Source of the DNA: Modestobacter versicolor | GTDB lineage: Bacteria > Actinomycetota > Actinomycetes > Mycobacteriales > Geodermatophilaceae | DNA: 64,000 nt | Direction: 5' to 3' | NCBI RefSeq assembly: GCF_014195485.1 | Contig: NZ_JACIBU010000001.1 | Span: 124,001 to 188,000, forward strand | Part shown: positions 8,044-16,229 of the stretch, one piece after another | Layout of the letters: every line of letters starts with the position of its first letter | Position numbering within the stretch: position 1 is the first letter of the stretch | Notes under the pieces: model-generated | What the model saw: only the letters and a program-made list of their open reading frames with translations | Database searches by the model: none | Told to the model about the DNA's origin: nothing | Position numbers and translations under genes: made by a program

Positions 8044-8602
8044 CCTCGGTGAACCCGGCATCGACGAACACGCTGTGGACGCCGACGTGCAGCTCGGTCA
8101 GCAGCGCGCTCGTCGTCGTCATCGGGTAGCCCTCGATCGCTCGGGCGCCGTTCTCCCGGGCGTGGTCCACGGCGGCCCGGGCCAGCGCCCGGCTGACCCC
8201 GCGCTTCCGGTAGCCGACCCGAGTGACGAAGCAGGTCACCGCCCACACCCCGCTGTCCGCCTTGTCCTCGGTGCGGTCCACCCACGGGACGCGGTTGTTG
8301 CGCAGCAGACCCTCGTACGCAGTGCGCGGCTCGACGGCACACCAGCCCACCGGCTCGCCGTCCAGGTACGCGACCAGCCCCGTGGTCTCGGCGGTGCCCG
8401 GGCGGTCGGGATCCGTCTGCGCGCGCAGCCGGTCCGCGCGCTCCGCCACCGGGAACCCGGCGAAGAACTCCCGCGGCCGCAGCTTGTACCGCTGGCACTG
8501 GCAGCGGGCAGGCTCGCCGCGCGTGCCGAGCACGGTCTGCAGGTCCGTCCAGCTCACCGCGTTGGCCGGCACGACGGAGATGGCGGGTCCCGGAGGCGTC
8601 AC
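7997..8602 (-). CDS. GNAT-family N-acetyltransferase (paralog 1)
   Basis: A 201-residue protein read from a GTG at 8602. Residues VWAVTCFVTRVGYRKRGVSR form the beta4 strand and the acetyl-CoA pyrophosphate loop (R-x-x-G-x-x/R). The N-terminal part carries a cysteine pair CQCQRY, and the GWCAVEPRTAYE segment precedes the core. The protein belongs to the same subfamily as the divergent neighbour at 8675, with which it shares DL..V.G.RG, GWCA..PR.AY, WAVTCFV.RVG and EGYP. The acceptor is unknown. The 3' end overlaps the DUF222-HNH gene on the other strand. Confidence 0.85.
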   Translation of the reverse strand: MTPPGPAISVVPANAVSWTDLQTVLGTRGEPARCQCQRYKLRPREFFAGFPVAERADRLRAQTDPDRPGTAETTGLVAYLDGEPVGWCAVEPRTAYEGLLRNNRVPWVDRTEDKADSGVWAVTCFVTRVGYRKRGVSRALARAAVDHARENGARAIEGYPMTTTSALLTELHVGVHSVFVDAGFTEVSRPTPRRVVMRVDF

Positions 8603-8674
8603 CCGCTCGATCCTGCCCGTCGACCAGGCGTCGGACAGCTTGTCGGAGCGCCGCCGGCCACCGAGGATCGCCGC

Positions 8675-9253
8675 ATGCCGACCGTCGTCGACGCGACCGC
8701 CGAGCGGTGGGACGACCTCGCCGCCGTCTTCGGCAGCCGGGGTGATGCCTCCCGCTGCTGGTGCCAGTGGTTCCGCCACCAGCGCCCCGGCTTCTACGCC
8801 ACCACCTCGGAGCAGCGCCGCGCCGACCTGCAGCAACAGCTGGCGGCCGAGCCGCCACCCGGTGTGCTGGTCCACGACGACGACGGTGCCCCCGCCGGCT
8901 GGTGCGCGATCGCCCCGCGCGCCGCCTACCCGCGGCTGAGCAGCTACCCGGTCGCCGCCGCGTCCGCCGACGAGGACGGGCTCTGGGCGGTCACCTGCTT
9001 CGTGGTCCGGGTCGGCAAGCGCCGGCAGGGGCTGGCGGAGGTTCTGCTCGACGGCGCCGTCGACCTCGCCCGCCGGCACGGCGCCCGGACTGTCGAGGGC
9101 TACCCGCTCGACACCTCCGTGCGCACCGCCTCCGCCGCCGAGCTCTTCCACGGCCCGCTGTCGGTCTTCCTCCGGCTCGGCTTCACCGAGGTCGCCCGCA
9201 CCAGCAAGGCCCGCCCGGTCGTCCGGCTCGCGCTGGAGGAAGGGCAGCGGTGA
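8675..9253 (+). CDS. GNAT-family N-acetyltransferase (paralog 2)
   Basis: A 192-residue protein with ATG at 8675 preceded by GAGGA. LWAVTCFVVRVGKRRQGLAE holds the acetyl-CoA-binding loop, and SRCWCQWF repeats the cysteine pair of its paralog. It is divergent from the first GNAT with only 72 bases between the starts, so both genes share a regulatory region. It ends ten bases before the esterase gene and is probably co-transcribed with it. The duplicated cysteine pair is shared by both copies and is unusual for generic GNATs. Confidence 0.87.
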   Translation: MPTVVDATAERWDDLAAVFGSRGDASRCWCQWFRHQRPGFYATTSEQRRADLQQQLAAEPPPGVLVHDDDGAPAGWCAIAPRAAYPRLSSYPVAAASADEDGLWAVTCFVVRVGKRRQGLAEVLLDGAVDLARRHGARTVEGYPLDTSVRTASAAELFHGPLSVFLRLGFTEVARTSKARPVVRLALEEGQR

Positions 9254-9263
9254 CAGTGGGCCG

Positions 9264-10136
9264 GTGAGCCTGCAGATGCGCGCCGTCGAGGTCGTCATGC
9301 GGCTGGCCTTCAAGCCGCGGATGGCCACCGTCGAGCGCGCGCGGCGGCGGATCGCCGCCCCGAAGGGCAGCACCGAACCACCGGCGAAGCTGCGCGCCCG
9401 GCACGACGTCAGCAGCCGCCAGGTCGAGGGCTTCCCGGTGCACACCGTCGCCCCGCGGGGGCGGGCCGCCCGCCGCGCCGCGGTCTACCTGCACGGCGGC
9501 GCGTACATCAGCGCGATCGCCCCGCAGCACTGGGCGCTGATCGGCAGGCTCGCCGACGCCGGCGTCCGGGTCGAGGTGCCGCACTACGGCCTCGCCCCGC
9601 AGCACACGCACCGCGAGGCGTACCCGCTCGTCACCGCGGTCTACCGCCAGCTGCTCGAGCAGTACGACCCCGGTGACGTCACCCTCGCCGGCGACTCGGC
9701 CGGGGGCGGTCTGGCGCTCGGCGTCGCCCAGACGCTGACCGACCTCCCGCGGCCCCGGCAGCTGGTGCTGCTCTCCCCGTGGCTCGACCTCACCATCAGC
9801 AATCCCGACGTCCCCGCCGTCGAGGCCCGCGACCCGTGGCTGAGCAGCGCCGGTCTGCGGGTGGCCGGCGAGGCGTGGGCCGGCGGCGACGACCCCACCG
9901 CCCCGCGGCTCAGCCCGTTGAACGGTCAGCTCACCGGGCTGCCGCCGGTGCACGTGCACGTCGGTACCCACGAGATCTGCCTGCCCGACGTCCTCGCGCT
10001 GCAGGCCCGCGGCGAGGAAGAGGGCGCCGACGTCGACGTCACCGTCTGCGCGGGCGCCGTGCACGTCTACCCGCTCGTCCCGACGCCCGAGGGCCGGGCC
10101 GCCGCCCGCGCCATCGTCGCGACCATCGCCGGCTGA
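9264..10136 (+). CDS. Alpha/beta hydrolase, HSL-type esterase
   Basis: A 290-residue protein with the hormone-sensitive-lipase signature: YLHGGAY (oxyanion hole, about residue 75), nucleophile serine in GDSAGGGLA (about residue 140), an aspartate in the GTHEICLPD region (about 240) and a histidine in GAVHVYPL (about 262). It should hydrolyse short acyl esters in the cytosol. The GTG start at 9264 lies ten bases after the GNAT gene, suggesting one transcript. A strong hairpin at 10148-10183 follows. The substrate is unknown. Confidence 0.9.
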   Translation: MSLQMRAVEVVMRLAFKPRMATVERARRRIAAPKGSTEPPAKLRARHDVSSRQVEGFPVHTVAPRGRAARRAAVYLHGGAYISAIAPQHWALIGRLADAGVRVEVPHYGLAPQHTHREAYPLVTAVYRQLLEQYDPGDVTLAGDSAGGGLALGVAQTLTDLPRPRQLVLLSPWLDLTISNPDVPAVEARDPWLSSAGLRVAGEAWAGGDDPTAPRLSPLNGQLTGLPPVHVHVGTHEICLPDVLALQARGEEEGADVDVTVCAGAVHVYPLVPTPEGRAAARAIVATIAG

Positions 10137-10147
10137 CCGGGGACAGC

Positions 10148-10183
10148 AGCGGGGCCGGACACCCGTCGGTGCCCGGCCCCGCT
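10148..10183. terminator. Bidirectional hairpin terminator
   Basis: AGCGGGGCCGG (10148-10158) pairs with CCGGCCCCGCT (10173-10183); an inner CACC/GGTG stem extends it. It lies between the convergent esterase and M28 peptidase genes. There is no U-tract, as is usual in actinobacteria. Confidence 0.75.
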
Positions 10184-10195
10184 GGTGGTCAGGCG

Positions 10196-11746
10196 TCAGG
10201 CCGCCTGGTGGTGGCCCTCGTCGTGGCCGTGCCCGTGGCCGTGCCCGTCACCGGAGCCGTGTCCGCCGCCGTGCCCGCCGCCGTGCCCGCCGCCGTGCCC
10301 GCCGCCGTGGCCATTGCCCCGGCCGTTGTCGGTGAGGTCCAGCGGCGTCGGGTCCTGCGCGAGCGACAGCGTCGCGTAGGCGATCGCCCGGCTGTTGATG
10401 CCCAGCGCCGTCGGGTCGACGTTGGTGAGGTCGTCGGCGGGGGAGTGGTAGTTCGGGTCGTAGGTGATCCCCGCCGTCCCGCCGAAGAGCGCGACCTCCT
10501 CCTCGGTCTTCACGCCGTCGGCACCGGTGAACAGCCCGCTGGCCGGGATGCCGGCCTCGATGAACGCCTGGTAGTCCGACCGACCGGAGAACTCCGTGTC
10601 CACCCACGGCTGGCGGGTCCGGTCGAAGTAGTCGGTGAACACCTGCTCCAGCGACGCCGAGCCCTCGGGCACCTCGACCGGCGCCTCGTAGGTCGACTGG
10701 TCAGCGTCGTAGACGCCGATGATGTAGTTCGGCGACCCGATCATGTCGAAGTTGAGGTAGCCGGTGATCTGCGCGGCCTCCTCCTCGGTGAGCGACGCGA
10801 CGTACTCCGACGAGCCGATCAGGCCCGACTCCTCGGCACCCCACCAGGCGAACCGGACGGCGTTCCGGGTCGGCTTGGTGTCGGCCAGCTCCAGCGCGGT
10901 CTGCAGGATCGCGGCCGAGCCGGTGCCGTTGTCGTTGATCCCCGGGCCCTCGGGCACCGAGTCCAGGTGCGCACCGAGCATGACGACGTTGTCCGGGTCG
11001 CCGTAGGGCGTCTGCGCGACGAGGTTGAACGTCGACGTCTCGGTGATCTCCACGACGACGTCCAGCACCACCGGCTGGCCGACCTGACCCAGCAGGGCCT
11101 GCCCGGCGGCCTGGGTGACGCCGCCGGCCGGGATGCCGCCGACCGCTCCGCCGAGGGTGCCGTTGAGCGGCGCGTCGGGGACGTTGTTGTAGACGACGAT
11201 GCCGGTCGCCCCGGCCGCCGTGGCGAGCTGCTGCTTGACCCCGAACGCGCAGGAGCCTCGGGAGACCAGCACCACGGTGCCGACCACGGCCGCCGGGAAG
11301 TCCGTCGCCTCGCAGCCGGGGGTCGTGTCGTCGGTGGCCAGGGCTGACAGCAGCCCGGTCGCCGTCCCGGACGGCGAGTACTCCATCGCGACGACCTCGA
11401 CGGCGGTGCCGCCGACGGTGAGCTCCTCGGTGACCGTGGTGGAGGAGGTGAAGTCGAAGGCCTGCCGTTCGACCAGGTAGCCGGCCTCCTCGAGCAGGCC
11501 CTGCACGTGGTCACCGGAGGCGTCGTAGCCCGGCGTGCCGCTCGCCCGGGTGCCGCCGTTGGCGTCGGCGATCTGCTGGAACGCCTCCAGGTGCGCCATG
11601 ACCTCGGCGGTCTTCACCCGCTGGGCGAAGCCGTTGGGGTTGGGGTTGCCGCCTGCGCCGGCGGGTGGCGCGAGCAGCACCGAGCCCGCGAGCGTGGCGG
11701 CAGCAGTGGCCAGGGTGAGACCTGTCCTGCGCGTACGGAGCGACAT
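10196..11746 (-). CDS. Secreted M28 zinc aminopeptidase with PA domain and His/Gly tail
   Basis: A 516-residue secreted protein. The signal peptide is RTRRTGLTLATAAATLAGSV ending near PPAGAGG. A PA (protease-associated) domain covers roughly residues 110-230, then the M28 domain shows the di-zinc ligands: GAHLDSV (~260), GINDNGTG (Asp), AWWGAEESG (Glu pair), LNFDMIGS (Asp) and DPNYHSPADD (His, ~433). Family members are Streptomyces-type extracellular aminopeptidases. The last ~40 residues are a Gly-His repeat (GHGGGHGGG..., then GHGHGHGHDEGHHQ) made from 12-bp DNA repeats at about 10258-10312; such tails bind metal ions. The start at 11746 is set by the signal peptide. Confidence 0.92.
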   Translation of the reverse strand: MSLRTRRTGLTLATAAATLAGSVLLAPPAGAGGNPNPNGFAQRVKTAEVMAHLEAFQQIADANGGTRASGTPGYDASGDHVQGLLEEAGYLVERQAFDFTSSTTVTEELTVGGTAVEVVAMEYSPSGTATGLLSALATDDTTPGCEATDFPAAVVGTVVLVSRGSCAFGVKQQLATAAGATGIVVYNNVPDAPLNGTLGGAVGGIPAGGVTQAAGQALLGQVGQPVVLDVVVEITETSTFNLVAQTPYGDPDNVVMLGAHLDSVPEGPGINDNGTGSAAILQTALELADTKPTRNAVRFAWWGAEESGLIGSSEYVASLTEEEAAQITGYLNFDMIGSPNYIIGVYDADQSTYEAPVEVPEGSASLEQVFTDYFDRTRQPWVDTEFSGRSDYQAFIEAGIPASGLFTGADGVKTEEEVALFGGTAGITYDPNYHSPADDLTNVDPTALGINSRAIAYATLSLAQDPTPLDLTDNGRGNGHGGGHGGGHGGGHGGGHGSGDGHGHGHGHDEGHHQAA

Positions 11747-11795
11747 CGACGTCCTCTCGTCAGGCCGCGGGTTCCGTCCCTGCGGCCGGTCCCGG

Positions 11796-11814
11796 GAACG
11801 TAAGCGCGGCCGCG
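11796..11814 (-). promoter_or_regulatory. 19-bp element shared with the NlpC/P60 promoter region
   Basis: The minus-strand sequence is identical over 19 bases to 2339-2357 and lies about 50 bases before the M28 peptidase ATG. Both target genes encode exported wall/periphery hydrolases on the minus strand, so a common promoter or activator site is likely. The rest of the 342-base divergent space (11747-12088) shows no other recognisable site beyond the Shine-Dalgarno of the DUF3048 gene. Confidence 0.5.
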
Positions 11815-12088
11815 CGCCGCCGTCGAGGGTCGGGCCGGAGCCGGGACGCCGGCTCCGCCCTGTGTCGCGGGTCAGCACCGACTGTGAACCCGCAGGTGGG
11901 GCAGGTGTCTGCTCGGCCCCGGAAGCACGTTGATCGTCCGGACACGCCGCGTGACGACACGCCGAGCGAGGTGACGGAGCAGTACCGGTACGACCACGGG
12001 CCAGGCCCGCCGATGACGACAGGTGACCGACCACGGTCGCGCGGAGAGCCCCAGGCGACCGCGTCCGCACCGACGCAGGAGCCCGCAC

Positions 12089-13150
12089 GTGAACGCACGT
12101 CCCGCTCGTCGCCGTCTCGCCGCCGTCCTGCTCGCCGGGGCCGCGCTCGGCGGCACCGTCAGCTGCGGCGCCGACATCGTCCCCACCTCGTCCGCCGCGC
12201 CCGCCCCGTCGACCACCCCGGCGCCGCCGCCTCCGCCCCCGCCGCCGGTGCTGTGGCCGCTCACCGGGCTGGAGAGCGGCCCGGTCGTGCCGCACCCCGC
12301 GCTCGCGGTGAAGATCGAGAACTCGCTCGACGCTCGCCCGCAGACCGGGCTGAACTCCGCCGACATCGTCTGGGAGCAGGTCGTCGAGGGCGGCATCTCC
12401 CGCTTCGTCGCCGTCTACCACTCCGTGCTGCCCGCCGAGGTCGGCCCGGTGCGCTCGGTCCGCCCGATGGACCCGGCCATCGCCGCGCCGCTGCACGGGG
12501 TGTTCGCCTTCTCCGGCGGCCAGGCCGGCTACGTCGGCGCCGTGGCCGAGGCCGGCATGCAGGTGCTCAGCTTCGACAACGGCAACGACGGCTTCTACCG
12601 GATCGACACCCGCTACGCCCCGCACAACGTCTACGCGGCCCCGCTCACGCTCGTCGCGCAGGCCGACGCCGAGCACCAGGCCGCCCCGGTGCCGCAGTTC
12701 GACCTGGCGCCGACGCCGGCCCAGGCCACCGGCGCCACCGCGGGCACCCCGGCGACCCGGCTCGACCTGCGCCTGTCGCCGTCGGCCCGCCCGAACTGGA
12801 CGTGGGACCCGACCTACCAGGTGTGGGTGCGCGCCGAGGGCACGATGCCGGCCGTCGAGGCCGACGGCACCCCGCTGCGCGCCACCAACGTGGTCGTGGT
12901 CCGGGTGGACGTCGTCGCCACCAGCGCGGTCGACCCGGCCGGCAACCCCGTGCCGGAGACCGTGGTCGAGGGCCGGGGCGAGGCGCTGGTCGCCAGCGGC
13001 GGTCGCACCCTGCCGGTCACCTGGGTGAAGAACTCCGCCACCGACCGGCTCGTGCTGCTCGGGGCCGACGGCAACCCGGTGCTGCTCGCACCGGGCACCA
13101 CCTGGGTCGAGCTCGTGCCCAACGAGGGCGGCGCCGTCACCGTCGGGTGA
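12089..13150 (+). CDS. DUF3048 (YerB-like) lipoprotein
   Basis: A 353-residue exported protein. A GTG at 12089 preceded by AGGAG gives a short basic start, a hydrophobic stretch LAAVLLAGAALGG and then TVSCGAD. The cysteine looks like a lipid anchor although the lipobox is imperfect (Thr at -3). A Pro-rich linker precedes the DUF3048 N-terminal domain (WPLTGLESG, AVKIENSLDARPQTGLNSAD, GPVRSVRPMD) and the smaller C-terminal domain. The family is widespread in Gram-positives; its function is unknown. An upstream in-frame ATG at 12023 would bury the signal sequence and is less likely. Confidence 0.88.
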   Translation: MNARPARRRLAAVLLAGAALGGTVSCGADIVPTSSAAPAPSTTPAPPPPPPPPVLWPLTGLESGPVVPHPALAVKIENSLDARPQTGLNSADIVWEQVVEGGISRFVAVYHSVLPAEVGPVRSVRPMDPAIAAPLHGVFAFSGGQAGYVGAVAEAGMQVLSFDNGNDGFYRIDTRYAPHNVYAAPLTLVAQADAEHQAAPVPQFDLAPTPAQATGATAGTPATRLDLRLSPSARPNWTWDPTYQVWVRAEGTMPAVEADGTPLRATNVVVVRVDVVATSAVDPAGNPVPETVVEGRGEALVASGGRTLPVTWVKNSATDRLVLLGADGNPVLLAPGTTWVELVPNEGGAVTVG

Positions 13151-13172
13151 CCGGCGCCGCGCCCCAGCGGAC

Positions 13173-14009
13173 TCAGGTGCGCGACATCGCCGGGCGGGCC
13201 TTGGCCCACTGCAGGAAGCGCGCGGCCTGCTGCAGGTCGGGGATGTCGTTGCCGACCAGCGAGCGCAGCAGGTCGTTGCTCCACACGGCCAGGCGGCCGA
13301 TCGTGTAGGCGCCCTTCTCCACCGGCGGCAGGTCGAGGTCGAACACCAGCTTGGCCAGCTCCTTCTTGCCGCCGGCGGCCGCGGTGTACTTGACCACCGG
13401 CAGGAAGCGCTCGGGCTCGACGACGCACAGCACCTTGGTGAGCAGGGACTCCTTGAACGACGGGAAGCCCAGGCCCTTCTTGCTGCCCTCGACGAGGTGG
13501 GTGAACCGGTCCTCCAGGGCCAGGCTCTCCGGCCCGAAGAGCAGGTAGTCGATCGTCGCCCGCACCTGGGTGGCTGCCTTGTCCGGGCCGGCGGTCTTCC
13601 ACGCCCGGTTGAAGCCGGACATGTTGGCCGGGTCGGCGACCGTCGTGGAGTTGGCGAAGTGCAGCAGCTGCTCCGGCGTGGCCGAGCGCAGCCCGTCCTG
13701 GGTGAACAGCGCCGCGTAGCGCGACCGGTACGCCTCGACGTCCGGGTCGGGCTCCGGGCGGTCCATCAGGAACTCCGACGTCAGCAGCATGACCCGCTCG
13801 CGCACGTCCGGGCGGACGTCGGCGGCGGTCGGGAACGACGCGTGCAGCGAGTCGCTCGTGCGGACGGCGGGCCGGGCCGGGTCGCGCCGGGCCTCGCCAC
13901 GCAGCCACTCGTGACCGCAGTCGTTGCAGTGGATCAGCAGCCGGCTGTCCGGCTGCGGCGTGCCGTTGATGTCCTCGGATGAGCAGGTGGGGCAGTTGAT
14001 CAGTGCCAA
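13173..14009 (-). CDS. Zinc-ribbon protein of unknown function
   Basis: A 278-residue protein starting at a TTG (14009), chosen because the zinc ribbon begins at once: CPTC near residue 5 and CNDCGHEW near residue 30 make a four-cysteine ribbon. The rest is helical. The stretch LRSATPEQLLHFANSTTV...LEDRFTHLVEGSKKG...LLTKVLCVVEPERFLPVV vaguely resembles the region before the ATPase in McrB-like restriction proteins, but there is no ATPase here. I do not recognise a named family. It is divergent from the metallophosphoesterase gene with 118 bases between the starts. Confidence 0.72.
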   Translation of the reverse strand: MALINCPTCSSEDINGTPQPDSRLLIHCNDCGHEWLRGEARRDPARPAVRTSDSLHASFPTAADVRPDVRERVMLLTSEFLMDRPEPDPDVEAYRSRYAALFTQDGLRSATPEQLLHFANSTTVADPANMSGFNRAWKTAGPDKAATQVRATIDYLLFGPESLALEDRFTHLVEGSKKGLGFPSFKESLLTKVLCVVEPERFLPVVKYTAAAGGKKELAKLVFDLDLPPVEKGAYTIGRLAVWSNDLLRSLVGNDIPDLQQAARFLQWAKARPAMSRT

Positions 14010-14127
14010 AGGGAGCCCCGTTCGTCGGCGACGAGTCGGCGAGCGCGTCGTCGTCGGTCGGTACCAGGGTCCCACGCCGGACGTCCCTCCCGCGTCGCGG
14101 CGTGCGCGACTGGGACGATGGACGGCG

Positions 14128-15912
14128 ATGGCACGCACCCCGGACGACGGCGACCAGCTCTCCCTGCCCTTCCCCACCAGCCGCACGGCCCGGGCCCGGC
14201 ACGCCGCCCGCCGCGCCGGCGCGGTGCTCGGCCGGGTGCTGCAGGGCGCCGTGCGGTGGCTGCTCCGGCTCGTCCTCCCGCTGCTCGCCGCGGCCGCGAT
14301 GCTGCAGGCTTTCCCGTACCACGCGACCGTGCAGGGCGTCCCGTTCGAGGTGCAGGGCACGCTGTTCACCCGCCCGGGCCTCTCCGCGGACACCACCCTG
14401 GGCAGCTGGGAGTTCCCCGACGTCAGCGGGGTGCCGTTCGGCGTGCACGTCAGCCCCGAGGACGTCGACGTCCTGGAGCTGACCCGGCTCGCCGACGGCG
14501 ACCTGCCCGGGTTCGTGGAGCGGCTGCAGGCCGACTTCGCCGCCCAGCTGCCGCGGATCGCCGCCTGGCTGGTCGCCGAGTTCCTGCTCGGGCTGGCGAT
14601 CGGGCTGACCGCGGCCGCGGCGATCAACATGTCGGTGCGCTACCTGCGGGGCCGGCCGCGGCGGGAGCACGAGCTGCGGTACCGGGCGCTCGAGGCCGGG
14701 GTGGCGGTGCTGGTCACCGTGGCCGTCGCGGCGTACGGCGTCCTGACCTACAACCCGGACTGGGTGCGCGACTCCCGGCTCACCGGCACGCTGGCCGCCG
14801 CGCAGCTGTTCCCCGACCAGCTGTCGGCCTACTACTCGCAGCAGTCGAAGGCGCTGGACGTGCTCGGCTCGGTGGTCGGCATCCAGGCGGCGCTGCAGGC
14901 GCAGATCGAGGACGACCAGACGCCGGAGACGGCGCTGCGGATCATGTACGTCTCGGACATGCACCTGGCCGCGAACTGGCCGCTGGTCGGGCAGTACGCC
15001 ACCAACTACGACGTCGACCTGATCATCAACACCGGCGACGAGAGCGCGTTCGGCACCGAGCTGGAGCTCACGCCGACCTACCTGGCGAGCATCGCCGCGG
15101 TCACCTCGACCACCCCGATGCTGTGGATCCCCGGCAACCACGACTCCCCGGCGACGGCCACGGTGATGGCCACCGTCCCCGGCGTCACCGTGCTGGGCAC
15201 CAAGACCGCCACCGCGGACGGCTACCGGGTCACCGCCGGGGTCGTGCAGGCCTACGGGCTCACCATCGCCGGCCTCGGCGACCCGCGGGTGTACGGCGGC
15301 CCGGGCCCGTACGGCTCCGACGACACCGCGGTGACCGAGCCGCTGGAACGCGAGTCGGTCGCGGACGCGGTCGGCCGCCCCGACGAGGACGAGGAGGACG
15401 GCGACACCACGTCCTCCGCTCCGGCGGACGGCGCGGCGGTCGAGCGGCCCGACCCGATCGACGTCTTCGCCGTCCACGAGCCGGTGCAGGCCGAGGCGGT
15501 GCACGAGGAGCTGCCCGGGCTGGTCCGGCAGACGGTCTCCGGGCACGTCCACGCCCAGAACGACAGCGCCGACATCCAGGACGACGACACGATCGACCTG
15601 GTCGAGGGGTCGACCGGCGCGGGCGGCCTGGACAACATCGTGCGCGGCACCGAGCGGCCACCGGTGGAGTTCAGCATCGGGTCGGTGGGCGCGGACTGCC
15701 AGTTCACCCGGGTCATCCGCTTCTCGATCGCGCCGAAGGCGGACGCGGCGATCCTGGTCGAGGGCGCGACCAGCGGGGACACCCCGCAGGCCTACGGCGA
15801 CGACGTCACCGCCTCCACCGTGTACTTCCGGCCGCAGGACGTCGAGCCGGACCGCACCTGCGGCACCCAGCTCGGCATCGGCACCGAGCAGCCCTGGCCC
15901 GGGTCGGGCTGA
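14128..15912 (+). CDS. Membrane-anchored metallophosphoesterase
   Basis: A 594-residue protein with three hydrophobic segments in the first ~220 residues (LLRLVLPLLAAAAMLQAF, WLVAEFLLGLAIGLTAAAAI and VAVLVTVAVAAYGVLTY), then a calcineurin-like phosphoesterase domain. The metal-site motifs appear in order: VSDMH (~274), NTGDES, PGNHDS and SGHVHAQN, with FAVHEP supplying another histidine. The GDxHxxD motif is degenerate in its first position (D-x-H kept). An acidic low-complexity insert (PDEDEEDGD) splits the domain. The catalytic part probably faces outside. The start ATG at 14128 was preferred over longer in-frame extensions that would overlap the divergent gene. Confidence 0.88.
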   Translation: MARTPDDGDQLSLPFPTSRTARARHAARRAGAVLGRVLQGAVRWLLRLVLPLLAAAAMLQAFPYHATVQGVPFEVQGTLFTRPGLSADTTLGSWEFPDVSGVPFGVHVSPEDVDVLELTRLADGDLPGFVERLQADFAAQLPRIAAWLVAEFLLGLAIGLTAAAAINMSVRYLRGRPRREHELRYRALEAGVAVLVTVAVAAYGVLTYNPDWVRDSRLTGTLAAAQLFPDQLSAYYSQQSKALDVLGSVVGIQAALQAQIEDDQTPETALRIMYVSDMHLAANWPLVGQYATNYDVDLIINTGDESAFGTELELTPTYLASIAAVTSTTPMLWIPGNHDSPATATVMATVPGVTVLGTKTATADGYRVTAGVVQAYGLTIAGLGDPRVYGGPGPYGSDDTAVTEPLERESVADAVGRPDEDEEDGDTTSSAPADGAAVERPDPIDVFAVHEPVQAEAVHEELPGLVRQTVSGHVHAQNDSADIQDDDTIDLVEGSTGAGGLDNIVRGTERPPVEFSIGSVGADCQFTRVIRFSIAPKADAAILVEGATSGDTPQAYGDDVTASTVYFRPQDVEPDRTCGTQLGIGTEQPWPGSG

Positions 15913-15939
15913 GGGGCACCGCACCGGAGCGGCGCGGGT

Positions 15940-16110
15940 TCAGGGCAGCGCGGTCAGCCGTACCGCCCCGCTGTCGGCCGCGGGCGCCGGCGGCAGCAGC
16001 GCGACCGACGACCTGAGGTACCGCGGGCCGGTCGGCAGGCGACCGGCCGCCTGACGATGGGCGGGCAGCGGCGGGACGCTGCGGAGCAGGGGGCGGGCAG
16101 CTCGGGGCAC
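15940..16110 (-). CDS. Small basic Pro-rich protein (56 aa), putative member of the CHAT/sigma regulon
   Basis: The GTG at 16110 is preceded by GAGGAGA at ideal distance and opens a 56-codon frame rich in Pro, Arg and Leu (for example PRAARPLLRSVPPLPAH). About 60 bases further upstream lies promoter copy A of the cluster motif, in the right orientation, so the short ORF is likely to be transcribed and translated. No domain or signal peptide is recognised. Function is unknown; it could be a peptide effector, a protease substrate or a leader. A non-coding transcript from the same promoter is the alternative. Confidence 0.45.
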   Translation of the reverse strand: MPRAARPLLRSVPPLPAHRQAAGRLPTGPRYLRSSVALLPPAPAADSGAVRLTALP

Positions 16111-16170
16111 GGGGTCTCCTCGGTCGGCACGGCGGGCACGCGGCGGGGTCAGGGCCGCGCTCGGACAGAT

Positions 16171-16196
16171 GAGCGGCGCAGGGGGCCCGGTGATAC
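16171..16196 (-). promoter_or_regulatory. Cluster promoter copy A (upstream of the small ORF)
   Basis: On the minus strand GTATCA (16196-16191), a 16-base spacer and GCTC (16174-16171). The GTATCA sits in the loop of a GGGGGCCCGG/CCGGGCCCCC hairpin (16181-16208) that may also end peroxidase transcription. The 56-codon ORF starts about 60 bases downstream. It matches copies B, C and D. Confidence 0.68.
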
Positions 16197-16229
16197 ACCC
16201 GGGCCCCCGCGACTTCGGGCGTGCGCGGT

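Noticed and set aside
11884-13308. Long plus-strand frame across the DUF3048 gene
   Set aside because: Low-complexity Arg/Gly-rich translation; the DUF3048 motifs are in the other frame.
16181-16208. Hairpin read only as a terminator
   Set aside because: It may end peroxidase transcription, but its loop holds the -35 block of promoter A, so it is described with the promoter.
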